A DNA stretch of 64,000 bases from assembly GCF_023856365.1 (NCBI RefSeq), contig NC_064554.1:4889001-4953000 (forward strand), written 5' to 3'. A model generated the notes under the pieces. The model saw only the letters and a program-made list of their open reading frames with translations. It was not told the origin of the DNA and did no database searches. Both the position numbers and the translations under genes were made by a program. Origin of the DNA: Brienomyrus brachyistius. Lineage: Eukaryota > Chordata > Actinopteri > Osteoglossiformes > Mormyridae. Of this stretch, positions 11,401 through 23,100 are shown in pieces. Position 1 is the stretch's first letter, and each line of letters starts with the position of its first letter.

Positions 11401-14400
11401 ATCACCTGAATACCTAGTGCAGGTGGGTTGGGCACTGGGAGGAAGCAAAAATGTGTGGTGTCTGGGGATCGCTGAGGACTGGGTTAAGAAATACTGCTAG
11501 ACTTGCTGTCGTTCCACGAAGGATACAGCGACGCATCCCCAGATTCTAATGTTTGAAGGTTGGGGCGCAGCTCAGGAACTGGGACAGTGTCGCCTGCTGC
11601 GGTGTGCAGGCATGCGCTTATTTTGTGCAGAGCCATTGATGTGGAACACTAGCTGCTTAGGGACTGAATATGGGCTAGAACACATGCATGTGGTCATCAG
11701 AAAGATCCTGTCTGACCTCCCCTGGTGTGTCTGCGTCCAGCCCCCCTGGAGAATGGCGAGACTGGGGTGGCCACAGAGGAGACGTGGGAGCAGAAGGGGG
11801 CAGGACCCAGCGAGGCGGAGCCGGGAGGCGTGGGCGACGGGGGCACAGGCGGTCCATCTGCAGAGGAAGATGAAGAGGAGCCCCTGATGGAAGAAGAGGA
11901 GGAGGTGCCAAAGCCCAAGCTGACCCCTGCCCTGCCAGATGCACCCAAGAAGGAGCACGTCAACGTTGTCTTCATTGGACACGTGGGTAAGTGTTTACGA
12001 GGCCGTGAGGTTTGATGGACGAAATGCCAGAATGTTGATGCCATCTTCCCCCTCTCTCCCTCCCCCCTCAGATGCTGGCAAGTCCACAATCGGAGGACAG
12101 ATCATGTGAGTGCCCGTCTTGCACGTGTTGTTGGGCCAGAGGAAATTCTGGGAGTCTGTCTGTCTGCATGCCTTCCTTTGCTACCAACCGTCTAAATCCT
12201 ATCAGCTTGATATAATAAGCTGCTGGCTTTGCAGCCGTTATGTTGCCTTGGCTCGCTGTTGGAGCAGGGGGGTGCCGTGCCGTGTGTGGGGGTGACGTTT
12301 CTCGCTTGTCGCCGCAGGTATTTAACAGGCATGGTGGAGAAGCGAACCTTGGAGAAGTACGAGAGAGAGGCCAAGGAGAAGAACAGAGAGACTTGGTGAG
12401 CCACGCCCACTCTGGCCACTCCCATTTTTGCCTCAGTTGGAGCAGGATTCTTAACAGCTCGTAGTTCTGTCAGTACTCCTGCTTTATGGATCAGGTAGTG
12501 CTGATGGCCTTCATCTCCTGGCGCAGGTACCTTTCCTGGGCCTTGGACACGAACCAGGAGGAACGGGACAAGGGCAAGACGGTGGAGGTCGGCCGGGCCT
12601 ACTTCGAGACTGAGAAGAAGCACTTCACCATCCTGGATGCCCCAGGACACAAGAGCTTCGTACCCAACATGATTGGCGGGGCGTCGCAAGCCGACCTGGC
12701 CGTGCTGGTGAGGGGGGGGGGGGTACATGCAGAATGGGAGAATCAAACTAAGCCAACATACCTTTGGGTTGTGTTAGTGCTTGGATGACGGGCTGTAGGA
12801 GCAGGAACGTAGCTGGAGCTGCTGTCCTCTCCTCCCCGCAGGTGATCTCGGCCCGTAAAGGCGAGTTTGAGACGGGCTTCGAGAAGGGTGGCCAGACGCG
12901 GGAGCATGCCATGTTGGCCAAGACTGCTGGCGTGAAGCACCTCATCGTGCTCATCAACAAAATGGACGATCCCACGGTCAACTGGAGTCTGGAGAGGTGA
13001 TCAGACTGGGGCGGGTGGTACGCAGTTTGTGTGCTTATGATTATAAGGGTGTGCTATAATCATCCAGGGTTAGAGGCTCCAGTTTATATTACTGGCCATG
13101 TATGTGCTAGAGAATAGCATCTGTCAGTAACAGCCCCCGCCCCCCCCAGGTACGAGGAGTGCAAGGAGAAGCTAGTGCCATTTCTGAAGAAGGTTGGCTT
13201 CAACCCTAAGAAGGACATCCACTTCATGCCCTGCTCCGGGCTGACGGGTGCCAACCTGAAGGAGCCCGCCGAGCTCTGCTCCTGGTACACGTAAGTCCTC
13301 GGCGGATCCCCGGGTCAGAGGGTGGCTCCTTCCTGGTGGTGGTGGGGCTCGCTGGGCGTGGCCCTGGGTGTCAGGGCGGCTTGTGTGGCCACACGACATT
13401 GGGCTTCTGCCTGAATGTGGTGGCTTTGTGACCAGTGAAGCTCCGGCAGGCTTTAACTGGCTTAATGTCATTTAACGCCTGTGGCTGCAGCAATCTGAGT
13501 AACTACACCGTGTGTCACGCCTTCGGTGTTCATGAGGCGTGTTCCTGCCACACACCTGCTACCTGCACACTGCTGTATCCGGGACAACAAATCCCCCCAC
13601 AAGGATCGAACCCTTTTCCCTTTTCGTCCCACCAGAGGGCTTCCCTTCATCCCCCATCTGGACAGTCTGCCAAACTTCAACAGATCCAGCGATGGCCCCG
13701 TCCGGTTACCCATTGTGGACAAGTACAAGGTGGGCGTGAGCTCCCCCCAGTGGTGCGGTGGTGGTGGTGTTTCTGTGGCAATGGTGGTGGTGGTGGGGGG
13801 AGGGAAGTGCTCCTCCCCTGGCAGAAAAATCCTTCAGGTCCTTTAGTAATATTCCAGTAGGTGATGCTCTTCAGAGTGGTGCTCACAGCCTGCCTGCTAG
13901 GATCTGCCTGCCCGCCTCTCTGCGTCTTTGAGCCCCTCCCTAACCAGCGTGACTCCCCCTGCAGGACATGGGCACCGTGATTCTGGGGAAGCTCGAGTCG
14001 GGCTCCATCAGCAAGGCGCAGCAGCTGGTGGTGATGCCGAACCGGGTAAGTGGCTGATCAGCGCCCCGCGGCCTCCCTGTCACCTGCTGTCCTCTCTGGG
14101 AGGGGGGTACCACCTGACATGGTCCTCTCTCCCCGTGGCGACAGCACACTGTGGAGGTGCTCAGCCTGCTCTCGGACGACGTGGAGACCGAGGACGCGGG
14201 TCCCGGGGAAAACCTCAAACTGCGGCTGAAGGGCATCGAGGAGGAGGAGATCCTGCCCGGCTTCATCCTCTGCACGCCCGAGAACCTCTGCCACTCGGGA
14301 CGCACCTTCGATGCGCAGGTGTCACCCCTCGCACCCGGGGCTCGCCGGGGGGTGGGGCTTGGGTTACCAGGCCGGTCCCGCTCTTTAACCCACACGCGTT

Positions 14401-15163
14401 GCTGCTTTGCAGATTGTCATTATCGAGCACAAGTCCATCATCTGTCCTGGTTACAACGCAGTGCTGCACATCCATACCTGCATTGAAGAAGTGCAGATCA
14501 CGGTGAGAGGGGGTCGACCGAGGAAGTGGCAGCATGTGGCCTGAGGAATAGCGTGTGGGGTGTCCTCACTGGCTGCAGTTCTGACTGACTTTAGCTTACC
14601 TGTCAGTAATATAACGCATGCATGCCTGCGCCCCCCCCCCAGGCCTTAATCTGCCTGGTAGACAAGAAGACGGGCGAGAAGAGCAAGACGCGGCCTCGCT
14701 TCGTCAAGCAGGACCAAGTGTGCATCGCCCGCCTGCGCACTGCGGGGACCATCTGCCTGGAGACCTTCAAGGACTTCCCCCAGATGGGCCGCTTCACGCT
14801 GCGGGACGAAGGTGGGCCGGGGGAAGGGGGAGTACTCTTGGCACGCGGGGTCTTGGCGTGTTAAATTGGCACCCTGAGCAGTGGCTTCCCTCAGGAGGTG
14901 GGATGACATCTTGCATCATGGGTAGATAAACGTTTGCAGGATCTGGTTTCTCTCTCTCGATTTTTATAATAAATGGGGTTGCTGTCATGAAGGCTGTTGT
15001 AGACACCAGGAATCCAGTGTCCCTCCTTCACTGGCACAGATCTCATGCTGAATAGTGAGAAAAATCAGAGGCTGGTTATGACTTTAATGACCCCCCCCCC
15101 CCCACCACAGGCAAAACCATCGCCATCGGCAAGGTGCTGAAGCTCGTCGCCGAGCGGGAGTGA
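8436..15163 (+). CDS. gspt1: Eukaryotic peptide chain release factor GTP-binding subunit eRF3 (567 aa)
   Basis: Coding exons: 8436-8601, 10921-10962, 11741-11986, 12072-12105, 12318-12395, 12527-12707, 12842-12996, 13150-13290, 13636-13729, 13965-14045, 14145-14318, 14413-14502, 14643-14811, 15111-15163 (1704 nt with TGA). The product is the GTPase that partners eRF1 in translation termination in the cytosol. Visible features: PAM2-type poly(A)-binding-protein motif [12 protein letters not shown] (about residues 31-42); an acidic linker; P-loop GHVDAGKST (149-157, split between exons 3 and 4); DAPGH (226-230); NKMD (288-291); then the two beta-barrel domains ending [17 protein letters not shown]. 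The start ATG opens the conserved-looking SAPDSWEQ N-terminus. Fish also have a gspt1-like paralogue, so the exact paralogue is uncertain. No key GTPase residue is missing. Exon 10 has a partial copy in intron 1. Confidence 0.96.
10330..10868. mobile_element. Putative inverted-repeat element enclosing a gspt1 exon fragment
   Basis: The left end has CAGGCCC followed by CTTAACGACC at 10343-10352. The right end has the complement GGTCGTTAAG at 10846-10855 followed by GCGCCTG. A further internal GGTCGTTAA lies at 10830-10838. Outer ends are inverted but imperfect and no target duplication is convincing, so this could also be two opposed copies of another repeat. The exon-like fragment at 10455-10535 lies inside. 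Confidence 0.4.
10455..10535 (+). pseudogene. Partial duplicate of gspt1 exon 10 with its 3' splice site
   Basis: These 81 bp match 13916-13997 with one single-base indel in a C run and two transitions. The match covers about 49 bp of intron 9, the CAG acceptor, and the first 33 bp of exon 10, then stops abruptly at CTCGAG. Because intronic sequence is included, the copy was made from DNA, not from spliced mRNA. High similarity implies a recent event or gene conversion. Continued reading after the acceptor reaches a stop within about 25 codons and no donor is obvious, so it is probably inert, but the acceptor looks intact. Confidence 0.9.
11337..11496. mobile_element. Foldback MITE, family A, copy 2 (gspt1 intron 2)
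   Basis: A diverged relative of the element at 5790-5950: it begins CAGCATTTCCC and ends AGAAATACTG, with inner arms sharing AGACAGTCCGCATTTTT and AAAAATGTGTGGTGTCT. The flanking 8-mers are not a clear duplication. It is more decayed than copy 1. The rest of intron 2 (10963-11740) shows no other feature. Confidence 0.75.
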
Positions 15164-15296
15164 AGTTGGGAGGTCCGTCCTTGCACGGCCCGTCCAGCCG
15201 GGGACGGGGTCCGCGGCCGCTCCCCCACTTCCTTCTCTGCCTGCAGAAGACCAGCTTGTAAACTTGGATTTTTTTTTTTTTTTTAATTTTTAAAGG

Positions 15297-15302
15297 AATA
15301 AA
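15297..15302 (+). terminator. gspt1: Polyadenylation signal AATAAA, gspt1
   Basis: Canonical hexamer 134 bp after the gspt1 stop, preceded by a T16-type tract. It is the likely proximal 3' end. Confidence 0.65.
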
Positions 15303-15658
15303 TGCAGACAAGACCCCCCCTCCCCGTGTCAGCTTTCTCATATTGAGAGCTCAGTTTCCCGTTTGGGCGGCCCATCCCCGCCCCCCAACCCCCCCAGTCT
15401 GCCATCGATGCTCTAACTGACATCCGCTTCGTTTTCCTTCTTCAGAATGGCCGCAGTTACATTTAACAGACACCGACCTGGGCTTGCTTGGAGTACAAAT
15501 ATGGTTTAGGGGACAAAACAGCTTTCAGACGAACCAATCGAAACCAAATCGTTTGACATGTTGGTTGTAAGAGGCTCCCTTTGCTTATTCAGAGATTGGG
15601 TTTTCTTTTAGAGACGTTCGTGCAGCGGGTGCGAGCATCACGTGTTAACAACTGTGAA

Positions 15659-15664
15659 AATAAA
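15659..15664 (+). terminator. gspt1: Second AATAAA downstream of gspt1
   Basis: A further hexamer about 0.5 kb after the stop, a possible distal poly(A) site. Sequence between the two signals has no coding content. Confidence 0.35.
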
Positions 15665-15680
15665 ATATTAAATGGACGAA

Positions 15681-17214
15681 CCGCAAGCTTGCTTGTACAT
15701 GTGTCATACCTTTGTTCGAGAATTTAAACATATATATGGCAAGCACGTACAGAAAATGGATGGATATGCAATACTAATATATAAAAACTGACGAAAAATA
15801 TAGGCCTAATTCTATTATCTCCAGATTTGGCCTGCGTTACAGATCTCTATAAAAATATTCAACCTCTTAAGCCTAGGTATAGTTGAAACTTCTAAGAAGC
15901 GTGAGTTAAAAGTGCAATTAAAATTAAGCGAGAATTAACGTTGGCAACAAAATTTGATCGGTATAATATTATGAAACAGCCCAAAACAAGGACGGTGTCC
16001 CAGCCAAATTCATTACAGGCGCGTAGTAACCGGGCACCGTTAAGCGGTAATATCCGGTTTGTTTGTTTAATGCGGTTTAAATGATTCGGATACAATAGGT
16101 ACTGCTGCCTGTAGTCTTTCGTGCGTGTGAGCTCCTACAGCGCAGAGCGAAGCCGCAGCTGTGCGCAGTGTTATCTGCAGCGATTATTCGTATGCTGAGA
16201 AGTCGACATGCACCCGAACTTCAGAAAGTAGTGACTGCCAGACGGTAGTGATGCAACGCAGGTGTTTATACGTGGGAGATGCGAAACGTTGACGGGGGGT
16301 GGGCACAGGAGTTGCAGGTATACCTTAAGGTCCGTTCGCACGCTTACCATATGATTGCACGTTTCATTTGGGTGCTTGCATTTTATTTTCCGAACCTCCC
16401 ACCCTTTATTTCCCAGGAAGGACGGAGTTGAAGATTAATTAAGTTGCAAATTATAGTAATCAGGCACATATCGAAGGCAGTGTTTAGTTTTACTTATGCG
16501 AGTAAATTTTATTCGATTTATGGCTTCCGAAACAACGTAATTTATAGCCGTTGAGTGTATTCGTTGTGATATAGGCCTAATGTAGCTCTGTAGTCAGATA
16601 TCACACAGTTAAGTATAGATGTGTTATAAAGATAGGTTTTTTTTCTTACGGTATCTCTCAATCCATTCATTCATCCACCTTTCAACTTACAATGGATGGG
16701 GCCACGGGGCATCATTTCAGGTCACGGAAAATAATAAATATTGGATATTAGGTTAAATTATTTAACAAATGATCTGGGTAGGTTTTTATGTATTTCTTAT
16801 TCTTATTTCTTACCATTGAGAAAAAACTTTATTCTAAGTCGACATATGAAAATATTATGGAGTGATCGCTACGGGACAAGAAAAAACATGCCTCGTGGGT
16901 CTGATATTTCCCGACAAAGCTTATCAGTCCTTATGCACAAAGGTCGGAGCGGCGCAGCCTCGGCTCCAGCCTCCACCGGGACATGGTGACGCCAGAGCAT
17001 CCCCGCCCCCGGTGCCTTTCCTCCACCCTTCCCGGTGGACAGGTAGCGCTGGGCTCCTACACCTGGTCCGACACACCTGGAACGACAGGCAGCCTTTCTG
17101 GGGAGTTCGGCTACAAAAACATGAGTCTGAGCATGCATTGCGAATGAGCGCCGTCATTAACGCTACCCGGGGGACAAAGAGGACCGTATTTTATCCGTCG
17201 CACCTGTCCCCGAC
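15681..17214. other. Intergenic region between gspt1 and the tmem238-like gene
   Basis: A/T-rich, with a short GGATGGAT tail-like motif near 15770. The last 300 bp become GC-rich and CpG-containing before the tmem238-like start and probably hold its promoter and 5' UTR. I find no clear TATA box and no exon. Confidence 0.5.
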
Positions 17215-17709
17215 ATGGAGACCGCAATTCGGGGACTCGGGCGCTGCTCCTGCGCCTTTTGGCTTGCAGTGGTCTTTGATGTGTTAGGGCTCATCGTCCT
17301 TCTGGTGGGAGTTTTCGCCGACTTGTTCTTCTACGATTTCCTAATTTACGCTGGCGCTATCATCATCTTCCTGAGCCTCGTCTGGTGGGTTTTCTGGTAC
17401 ACGGGCAACATCGAAGTCCCGCCGGAGGATCTGGAGGACGACGTGGGCTTGCTGAAAAAGGACAGGGGCATCGACGCCTTGGTGCGCAGACTGTCGAGTC
17501 GCCTGTCCAACGGCATCAGGCGTTCCTTCCGAGGGAACAGGAGGGGCGACCGGCCTGTAACAGTGCCCACACGGGGTGGGGGTAGCAGGGGGCAAGTACC
17601 AGTGACCCTCCCCATGGCTCCGCAGGAAGGTCTACACACCGTGTCTGCGGGCGTACGGAACCAAGCAGCATCTCCGTCGCACAGAACTACAGAAACTTCG
17701 GCCATCTGA
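17215..17709 (+). CDS. tmem238: Transmembrane protein 238-like (164 aa, single exon)
   Basis: The translated N-terminal 75 residues match the small TMEM238 family: GLGRC, a first hydrophobic segment (about residues 14-36, ending [12 protein letters not shown]), a second (about 42-63, [20 protein letters not shown]) and the hallmark NIEVP followed by acidic residues. The function of this family is unknown; two membrane spans are predicted from composition. The ATG sits in a reasonable context (gacATGg) and starts directly before the conserved region. The C-terminal 80 residues are basic and Ser/Thr-rich, longer than the mammalian protein I recall. Fish carry several tmem238 paralogues, so the exact one is not assigned. 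The coding region is intronless. Confidence 0.85.
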   Translation: METAIRGLGRCSCAFWLAVVFDVLGLIVLLVGVFADLFFYDFLIYAGAIIIFLSLVWWVFWYTGNIEVPPEDLEDDVGLLKKDRGIDALVRRLSSRLSNGIRRSFRGNRRGDRPVTVPTRGGGSRGQVPVTLPMAPQEGLHTVSAGVRNQAASPSHRTTETSAI

Positions 17710-18569
17710 TCATTAGAAAAAGTTTTTAAAGGTCGTTTTTATCACCTTGAGTAAGTATTATTATTATTATTATTATTGTTGTTATTATTATTATTATTAT
17801 TATTCACAGAATTCTTTAATTTGTTTTAAATACATTTTTGATGCTGCGCTGTTTCCTGGAAAAACAACTGTAATTATCGCAAAATGGGAACAAGGATATT
17901 TGTTTTTCTTGTTAATAATTAACCCAGTTCTATGGGTGTACCTCAGACCAACACCATCAAATGTCCTAGGACTGCTGTGAATGTGATTGATAATCTCTCA
18001 GAAGGGCAACCTTTGGAGTTTGCTAAGGACTAAGTGCTCCTGATATTTTAAACGCTATTCACATTGTGTGACTAGCACTTAATTTGATAAATACCGAACA
18101 ACATCTCTTATTTACAACAGGAGTTAACACTAATTGTTCATTTTGTATTGACTTGCTGTTATTTTCAAATATTGTATTATTTTCTTTGTTTGGCAAATTG
18201 TTTTCGAATAATAGTGAATGAAAAGAAAAAGGTAACATTTTTCGTATTTCATTATTCTACAGTAAAAAGGAAGAAGAAGTCATTTGGATCCCGTATGGCA
18301 ACCTACGCACGCCACGTGCCAGTAAATGAGCCCGATAAACCTGCACCTGGCCTCTCTTCCTCAGTAATCCTCTTAACCTGTTTACAAGTACTTTAAATTT
18401 CTGTGAAATACCAGTGGATTTTCTATAATTTGTCTGTAAACAGATCCCGTTTTTTTGTGGATTATATACATCTAATCCTTTTTTCACTGTGCTTTCTTTT
18501 TTTACTGTGAAAATTTATATCACGGATTTTGCACTATTTTGTACATTTGATTGATTACACTTAAATAAA
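17710..18569 (+). other. tmem238: tmem238-like 3' UTR (probable)
   Basis: A/T-rich sequence following the stop, with the ATT repeat at its start and AATAAA at 18564-18569 as the first good poly(A) signal. I see no coding exon. Confidence 0.45.
17756..17804. repeat. (ATT)n microsatellite
   Basis: About 16 ATT units with two interruptions (GTT), just after the tmem238-like stop, probably inside its 3' UTR. Confidence 0.9.
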
Positions 18570-18952
18570 ATATGAGATTTCAATCAGCAGTGTTTTGCAG
18601 CTATACACAAAGTAAACCTTTTAGCTCACTGTTTAGTGTTCCATGGTCATATTCTAGAACATCATTTTACCATGTGACTAGCTTCATAAAAAAATCTTTT
18701 TTCCCTCTCAGCCATATCACCTGAACAGTGCTGAAAATGGGGAACTAGTTTTGTTTGTATTTTCTAACCATTTAAAATATTATAAGTAGTTCATGACGTG
18801 CCGTTTAAAAATTTGCAAACTAGTGTGAGCAGTTGAACAACGTACTACTCCATATAAATAACTTGTGAAATTCATGTATGTAATTACACACCATAAACCA
18901 GCAAACACATTCACGGGGAGTTTGCAGAGTACAAACTCAATGAGGCGCTGCC

Positions 18953-18977
18953 ACAAAGAGCTCGAGGAGCTCTTTGT
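18953..18977. repeat. Perfect short palindrome
   Basis: Arms ACAAAGAGCTC (18953-18963) and GAGCTCTTTGT (18967-18977) are exact complements around a GAG spacer. It lies in otherwise A/T-rich intergenic sequence and is not flanked by a T run. Confidence 0.9.
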
Positions 18978-19085
18978 AGCTGTTTATATCTATTTCATAT
19001 TTGTTTTCTCTATAATTATGTCTGAATTTGCGCATAAATATGTGTACATTACAATGAATTTAAGCCCTCCTGATATTTTAATACG

Positions 19086-19282
19086 AGCGGCATAGTGGCG
19101 CTGTTGCTTCACGCTTCTCGTGTTTTGTCGCCCGTGCACCGGGTGTGTGGAGCGTGCGTATTATTGTGGTTTCCTCTGAGTGATTAGGAGCTTCCTATAC
19201 TCTGTGCCCTACAATGGACTGGTATCCTGTCCGAGGTGTTCTCCTGCCTTGTGTTAAATGGTTGGAAGATGGATGGATACAT
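19086..19282 (+). mobile_element. Degenerate SINE-like repeat with GGAT tail
   Basis: It starts GCGGCATAGTGGCGCTGTTG, continues with the widespread fish-repeat blocks TGTGTGGAG and ACAATGGACTGGTATCCTGTC, and ends in GATGGATGG. This order matches a common dispersed repeat of fish genomes (from memory); the copy is old and internally deleted. Confidence 0.65.
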
Positions 19283-19850
19283 TTTAATAAGCCACGTCCA
19301 TTTGTATTCACTCAACGATATGGTAAGGTGACATTGAGTACCAGAGTGAAAATCTCCCCGTTGTTCATACAACTTCATTGCAGTCAAAAACAAAATCCAG
19401 AAACGGGTTTCTCCCGTTCCTGCAGGTACATTATCTAAAACTGGTGGACCAACTGGGATTACCTTTCTAAAAGCTGGCGTCAGAAAACGATACCTACCCA
19501 ATATGACATTGATACATCGAGTTACGCACATTGATTTTTAAGAATTCCTATAACACAATATCAATCAATACACAATATCCCTCTGGCTACAACAAGTAAT
19601 GTTGATATAATGGATAAAACACTAAACAGAATCTTGGTATTATTACTGTACATGTGCATAGTGGATGAGTCTAATACTGAATTGAAGCTCTTCGTTTATT
19701 TTTCTAAAGAATCTGCATAAACTATAAGTTAATAAACTATAAATTTAACATAACAAAACGTGCCAGATCTTATAAATATTGACATCTGTACTGTTTATTA
19801 CTTTACGAGCAACGTCTCATTTTAAAATACATGGAAATATTAGTACAATA

Positions 19851-20180
19851 ATGCCGGTGACTGCCTTCTAACTTCCGGCTGAAAGTTTGCTTTCGCAACA
19901 ACATCCGGGTTAAAGGGTTACTGCGGAGGGCGGGGCTTCCTCCCGTGACGCTTTTCGGTGGGAGAGCTAACGCACATGTTGCTTTTTGGAATAGCCGCGG
20001 TGATTATCGGTATTTAGGAAAATCTGTTTGGCAACCACTCCAAGGAACATGTTCGTGTTGTTCTGCTGCAGCTGAGCAAACTGTTTATCGATCTGTTATT
20101 ATAATTATAAAGACATTGATTTACTAGTTAAAAACACGGTTGTTCAAACATTCAGCTATCTTTAGCAGGACTGTAAAAAC
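19851..20180 (+). promoter_or_regulatory. rrn3: rrn3 promoter and 5' UTR region
   Basis: Ahead of the rrn3 ATG lie ETS-type cores (ACTTCCGGC near 19870, CATCCGGGT near 19902), a GC box GGGCGGGGC (about 19929) and a CRE-like GTGACG (about 19945). There is no TATA box. The layout fits a TATA-less housekeeping promoter. Binding is inferred from motifs only. Confidence 0.5.
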
Positions 20181-23100
20181 ATGGAGATTGAGAACAGGGA
20201 TTTCATGAACACTCCGCCGATGAAGATTGTGCGCTTTGGAGGAAATGTTGTGGACACGCTGACAAAGTTTAAACAAGTGAGGCCTCGGTTGATATTGTAT
20301 TCATGAACATCGTTTCTTTATATATCATATATAACGTTCTGCTTTGTGTTTTCAAGGGTGACACGCGCGATTATGAGTTGTTAAAACACCAGCTGACGGA
20401 CCCGGACATCAAAGTAAGCATGTTTTCTGAAGTACCGGACTAGGAATCCGTTTACGTGTGCGGGACCTTGTTCTGCTGTATGAACGAACCCAGGTCTCCA
20501 CGTTGTCGTTGTTGAATTTGCTCTTCTCAATCTGACCAGGATGCCCAGATCATTAACTGGCTGCAGGAGTTCCGTAACTGTGTGACTCAGCTGACCAAGG
20601 ACCACGAGCAGCTGGTGTCCGTCGTCCTGGTGAGCTGGGCAAAGGCTGGGCAGCTCGCTCAGATGTTCGGCCACTGCCACGTTGCCTTTCCCGTAACACA
20701 GTATTTGTCATTTTAGAGATTGCCCTGGCTCAAAAGAAGCCCGTCAGTGGTGGAGGAGTACCTGGCGTTCCTCAGCAACCTGGTCTCTGCTCAGACTGTT
20801 TATCTGAGGTCTTGTCTGAAAATGATTGTCTCCAATTTCACACCTGGTGAGCCCATATCCATCCAGAACAACTCAAATGTATGCTTAAAGCAATTCGTTC
20901 ATAATATCTATCTATTTTATAAAACAGGGCGAATTATTGTCCAGGAAGGAGATGTCAACATTTCAGACTCAGACGATGATGACGAAAGTAAGTGATGTTC
21001 ATGTTGTCTCATGTCATGTTTGTTTTTATTTCAGTATGACAAATGCCGTGATGAATGATACCAAACTGTGCTGTAATTTTAATGAAGGCTAATTGATTTA
21101 ATTGGTGGTTAGCTATGCATGCACCTTTGACATACGACCTTGGTGTTTTCGCCCGTAAGCGGAGTGGTCTTGTTTCACTGTGTGCTTCTCATTATCCCTG
21201 TTTGAAGACTTTCCCAGGACCTTTGACCTTTGCCATCAAGGCTTGCAGATGATTGGACGATATGTTCCATCGTAAGTATCGTGTTATAAATAAAATGACT
21301 GTGACATTGCTGTGGCAGAGGTGGATAGTTCAGGCTCAATCCAGGCCAAGGTGTATGGGTCAAGCTCAACGTGTCAATGTATTATTTTATTTTTAATAAT
21401 TGTCGACCATTGCAGTTTGGATGAGGTATATTGCATTATCCAAATTATTCATGATTTGTCATGCTGATTTCCAGTAAAACGGTACGGTCACTTTAAGAAT
21501 TTAGACCTGGGGTAGCTTTCCAGAAAGCAATCGATCTTGGCGAATAACGAACAAGATAACGAACAACTTGAGTAAAGAACGAGTGAGGTCTACGTGCATT
21601 TCCAGAAACCACGCATTATTCCCGAATTAACTAACGAACTTTAAGTAGTACTTTGTCGGCTCCTCCCCAGCCTCCACTTGAGAAAATCAGAGACTGTTGA
21701 TGACAGGAAAATTTATCCCACGTATTTCAGTGGTGAAATGTGTCATATGATTGTCACACCAGACATATGCAAATGTAACTAAAAATACAAACTAATTAGA
21801 AAAAAACAACCAAAATTAAGACCAAAATAACCTATTTGTTGATAATATAAAAACGAGCTCAAAATCTGATGTTTCCTTGTGAACAAAATGATGCAATGGA
21901 AAAGGAAGTAATACATCTCAAAATAAGTCTTAAAACGCCTCATTGAGGAGGTGGTCAAAATACATATTTTAATTAAATATGTAGCATGTTAACATGCTGG
22001 GTAATTCATATTGAAATATTAAGCTGTGTTGTTTAAGCTGTACTTTTTTTGTATAAATTTTTGTGAAATCAATTCCGTTTTAATTCTCCTTCCTTATAAT
22101 ATGGCCCAACCAGCTATATGAAGGTAAAGAATCTGAGTACTTAGCTGGTTGGTTGAAACAAAGTCTTGGTCTGGATTTGTACTTTCTGGACCTGAACTGT
22201 CCACCTCTGGCTGCGTGAAGCGCAGGCTTGTGGGATCTGGACCTCAGTGCCGTCTTCTGTTTCAGCACCAGCAGGTTTCTGATGCCCATTCTTTGCGAGA
22301 AATTCCCCTTTATGCACAAATCGGCGCGCACACTGGTAAGGGCAACCCTCCCATCGTAAATCAGCGCGCACACCGGTAATGGCAACCCTCCCGTCGGCAT
22401 CCGCCGTCCCGCATAGCATCAAGTCACGTTTCCGCCTGCGTGTCCTCGTTCCACAGGAGTGCTACGTGCACAACGTGCTCCGGGTCTCCATATCCTTCCC
22501 GGTCCTGCGACGGGAGATCCTGGAGCTGGTCGTGGGGAAGATGCTCAAGCTAGACGTGAGTGCGAATCCCGTGGGTGCTGGGATGGAGGTGGGCAGGAAG
22601 CTCCGCCTCCTAGCCCGTCCCCTTCCTCTTTGGCTTCTCTTCATTAATGTGAATTTGCTTTGTTGGCCGTAGGACTCGTGTAGAAGCATAGATGCCCTGA
22701 CCGTTTTTAAATGATCTCTGCCGTCACAGGTGAGCGCCCCCCACAGGGAGATTGAGGAAGTGGAGGAGAGCGCCGCAGCCCAGCGGCTGGCTAGCGATGG
22801 CGGTCAGGACGAGTGCCTGTTTGACATGGTAATGGCGGAACCAGAGCTTTGAGTCTTGTGGGGTGTGAGTGTGAGGTAAAGCGAAGGCCCTGAACCCCCC
22901 CAGGAGGATGAGGAAGGGACGCCCAAGGCGCCACCTGCAGCCGGGGAGCACTGCGGCATGGCGCATCCGGTGGCCGAGCAGCTGGACATGCTGATGTGCG
23001 TGCTGCTGGCGTACGTGAAGGACGTCTGCCACGAGAACGGTGAGGATGCCCGGGGACGGTCGTGGGGCGTCAGGGCGGCCCATCATGCTTACAGGACCCT

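Noticed and set aside
12192..12746. 184-codon antisense frame opposite gspt1
   Set aside because: Shadow of conserved G-domain exons; intron boundaries are ignored.
16862..17287. 141-codon + frame overlapping the tmem238-like start
   Set aside because: Different frame from the TMEM238 match, no family similarity, likely 5' UTR sequence.
21515..22150. Possible Harbinger-like element in rrn3 intron 6
   Set aside because: Repeated AACGAAC and TTTCCAGAAA motifs are suggestive, but no terminal repeats or target duplication could be placed.
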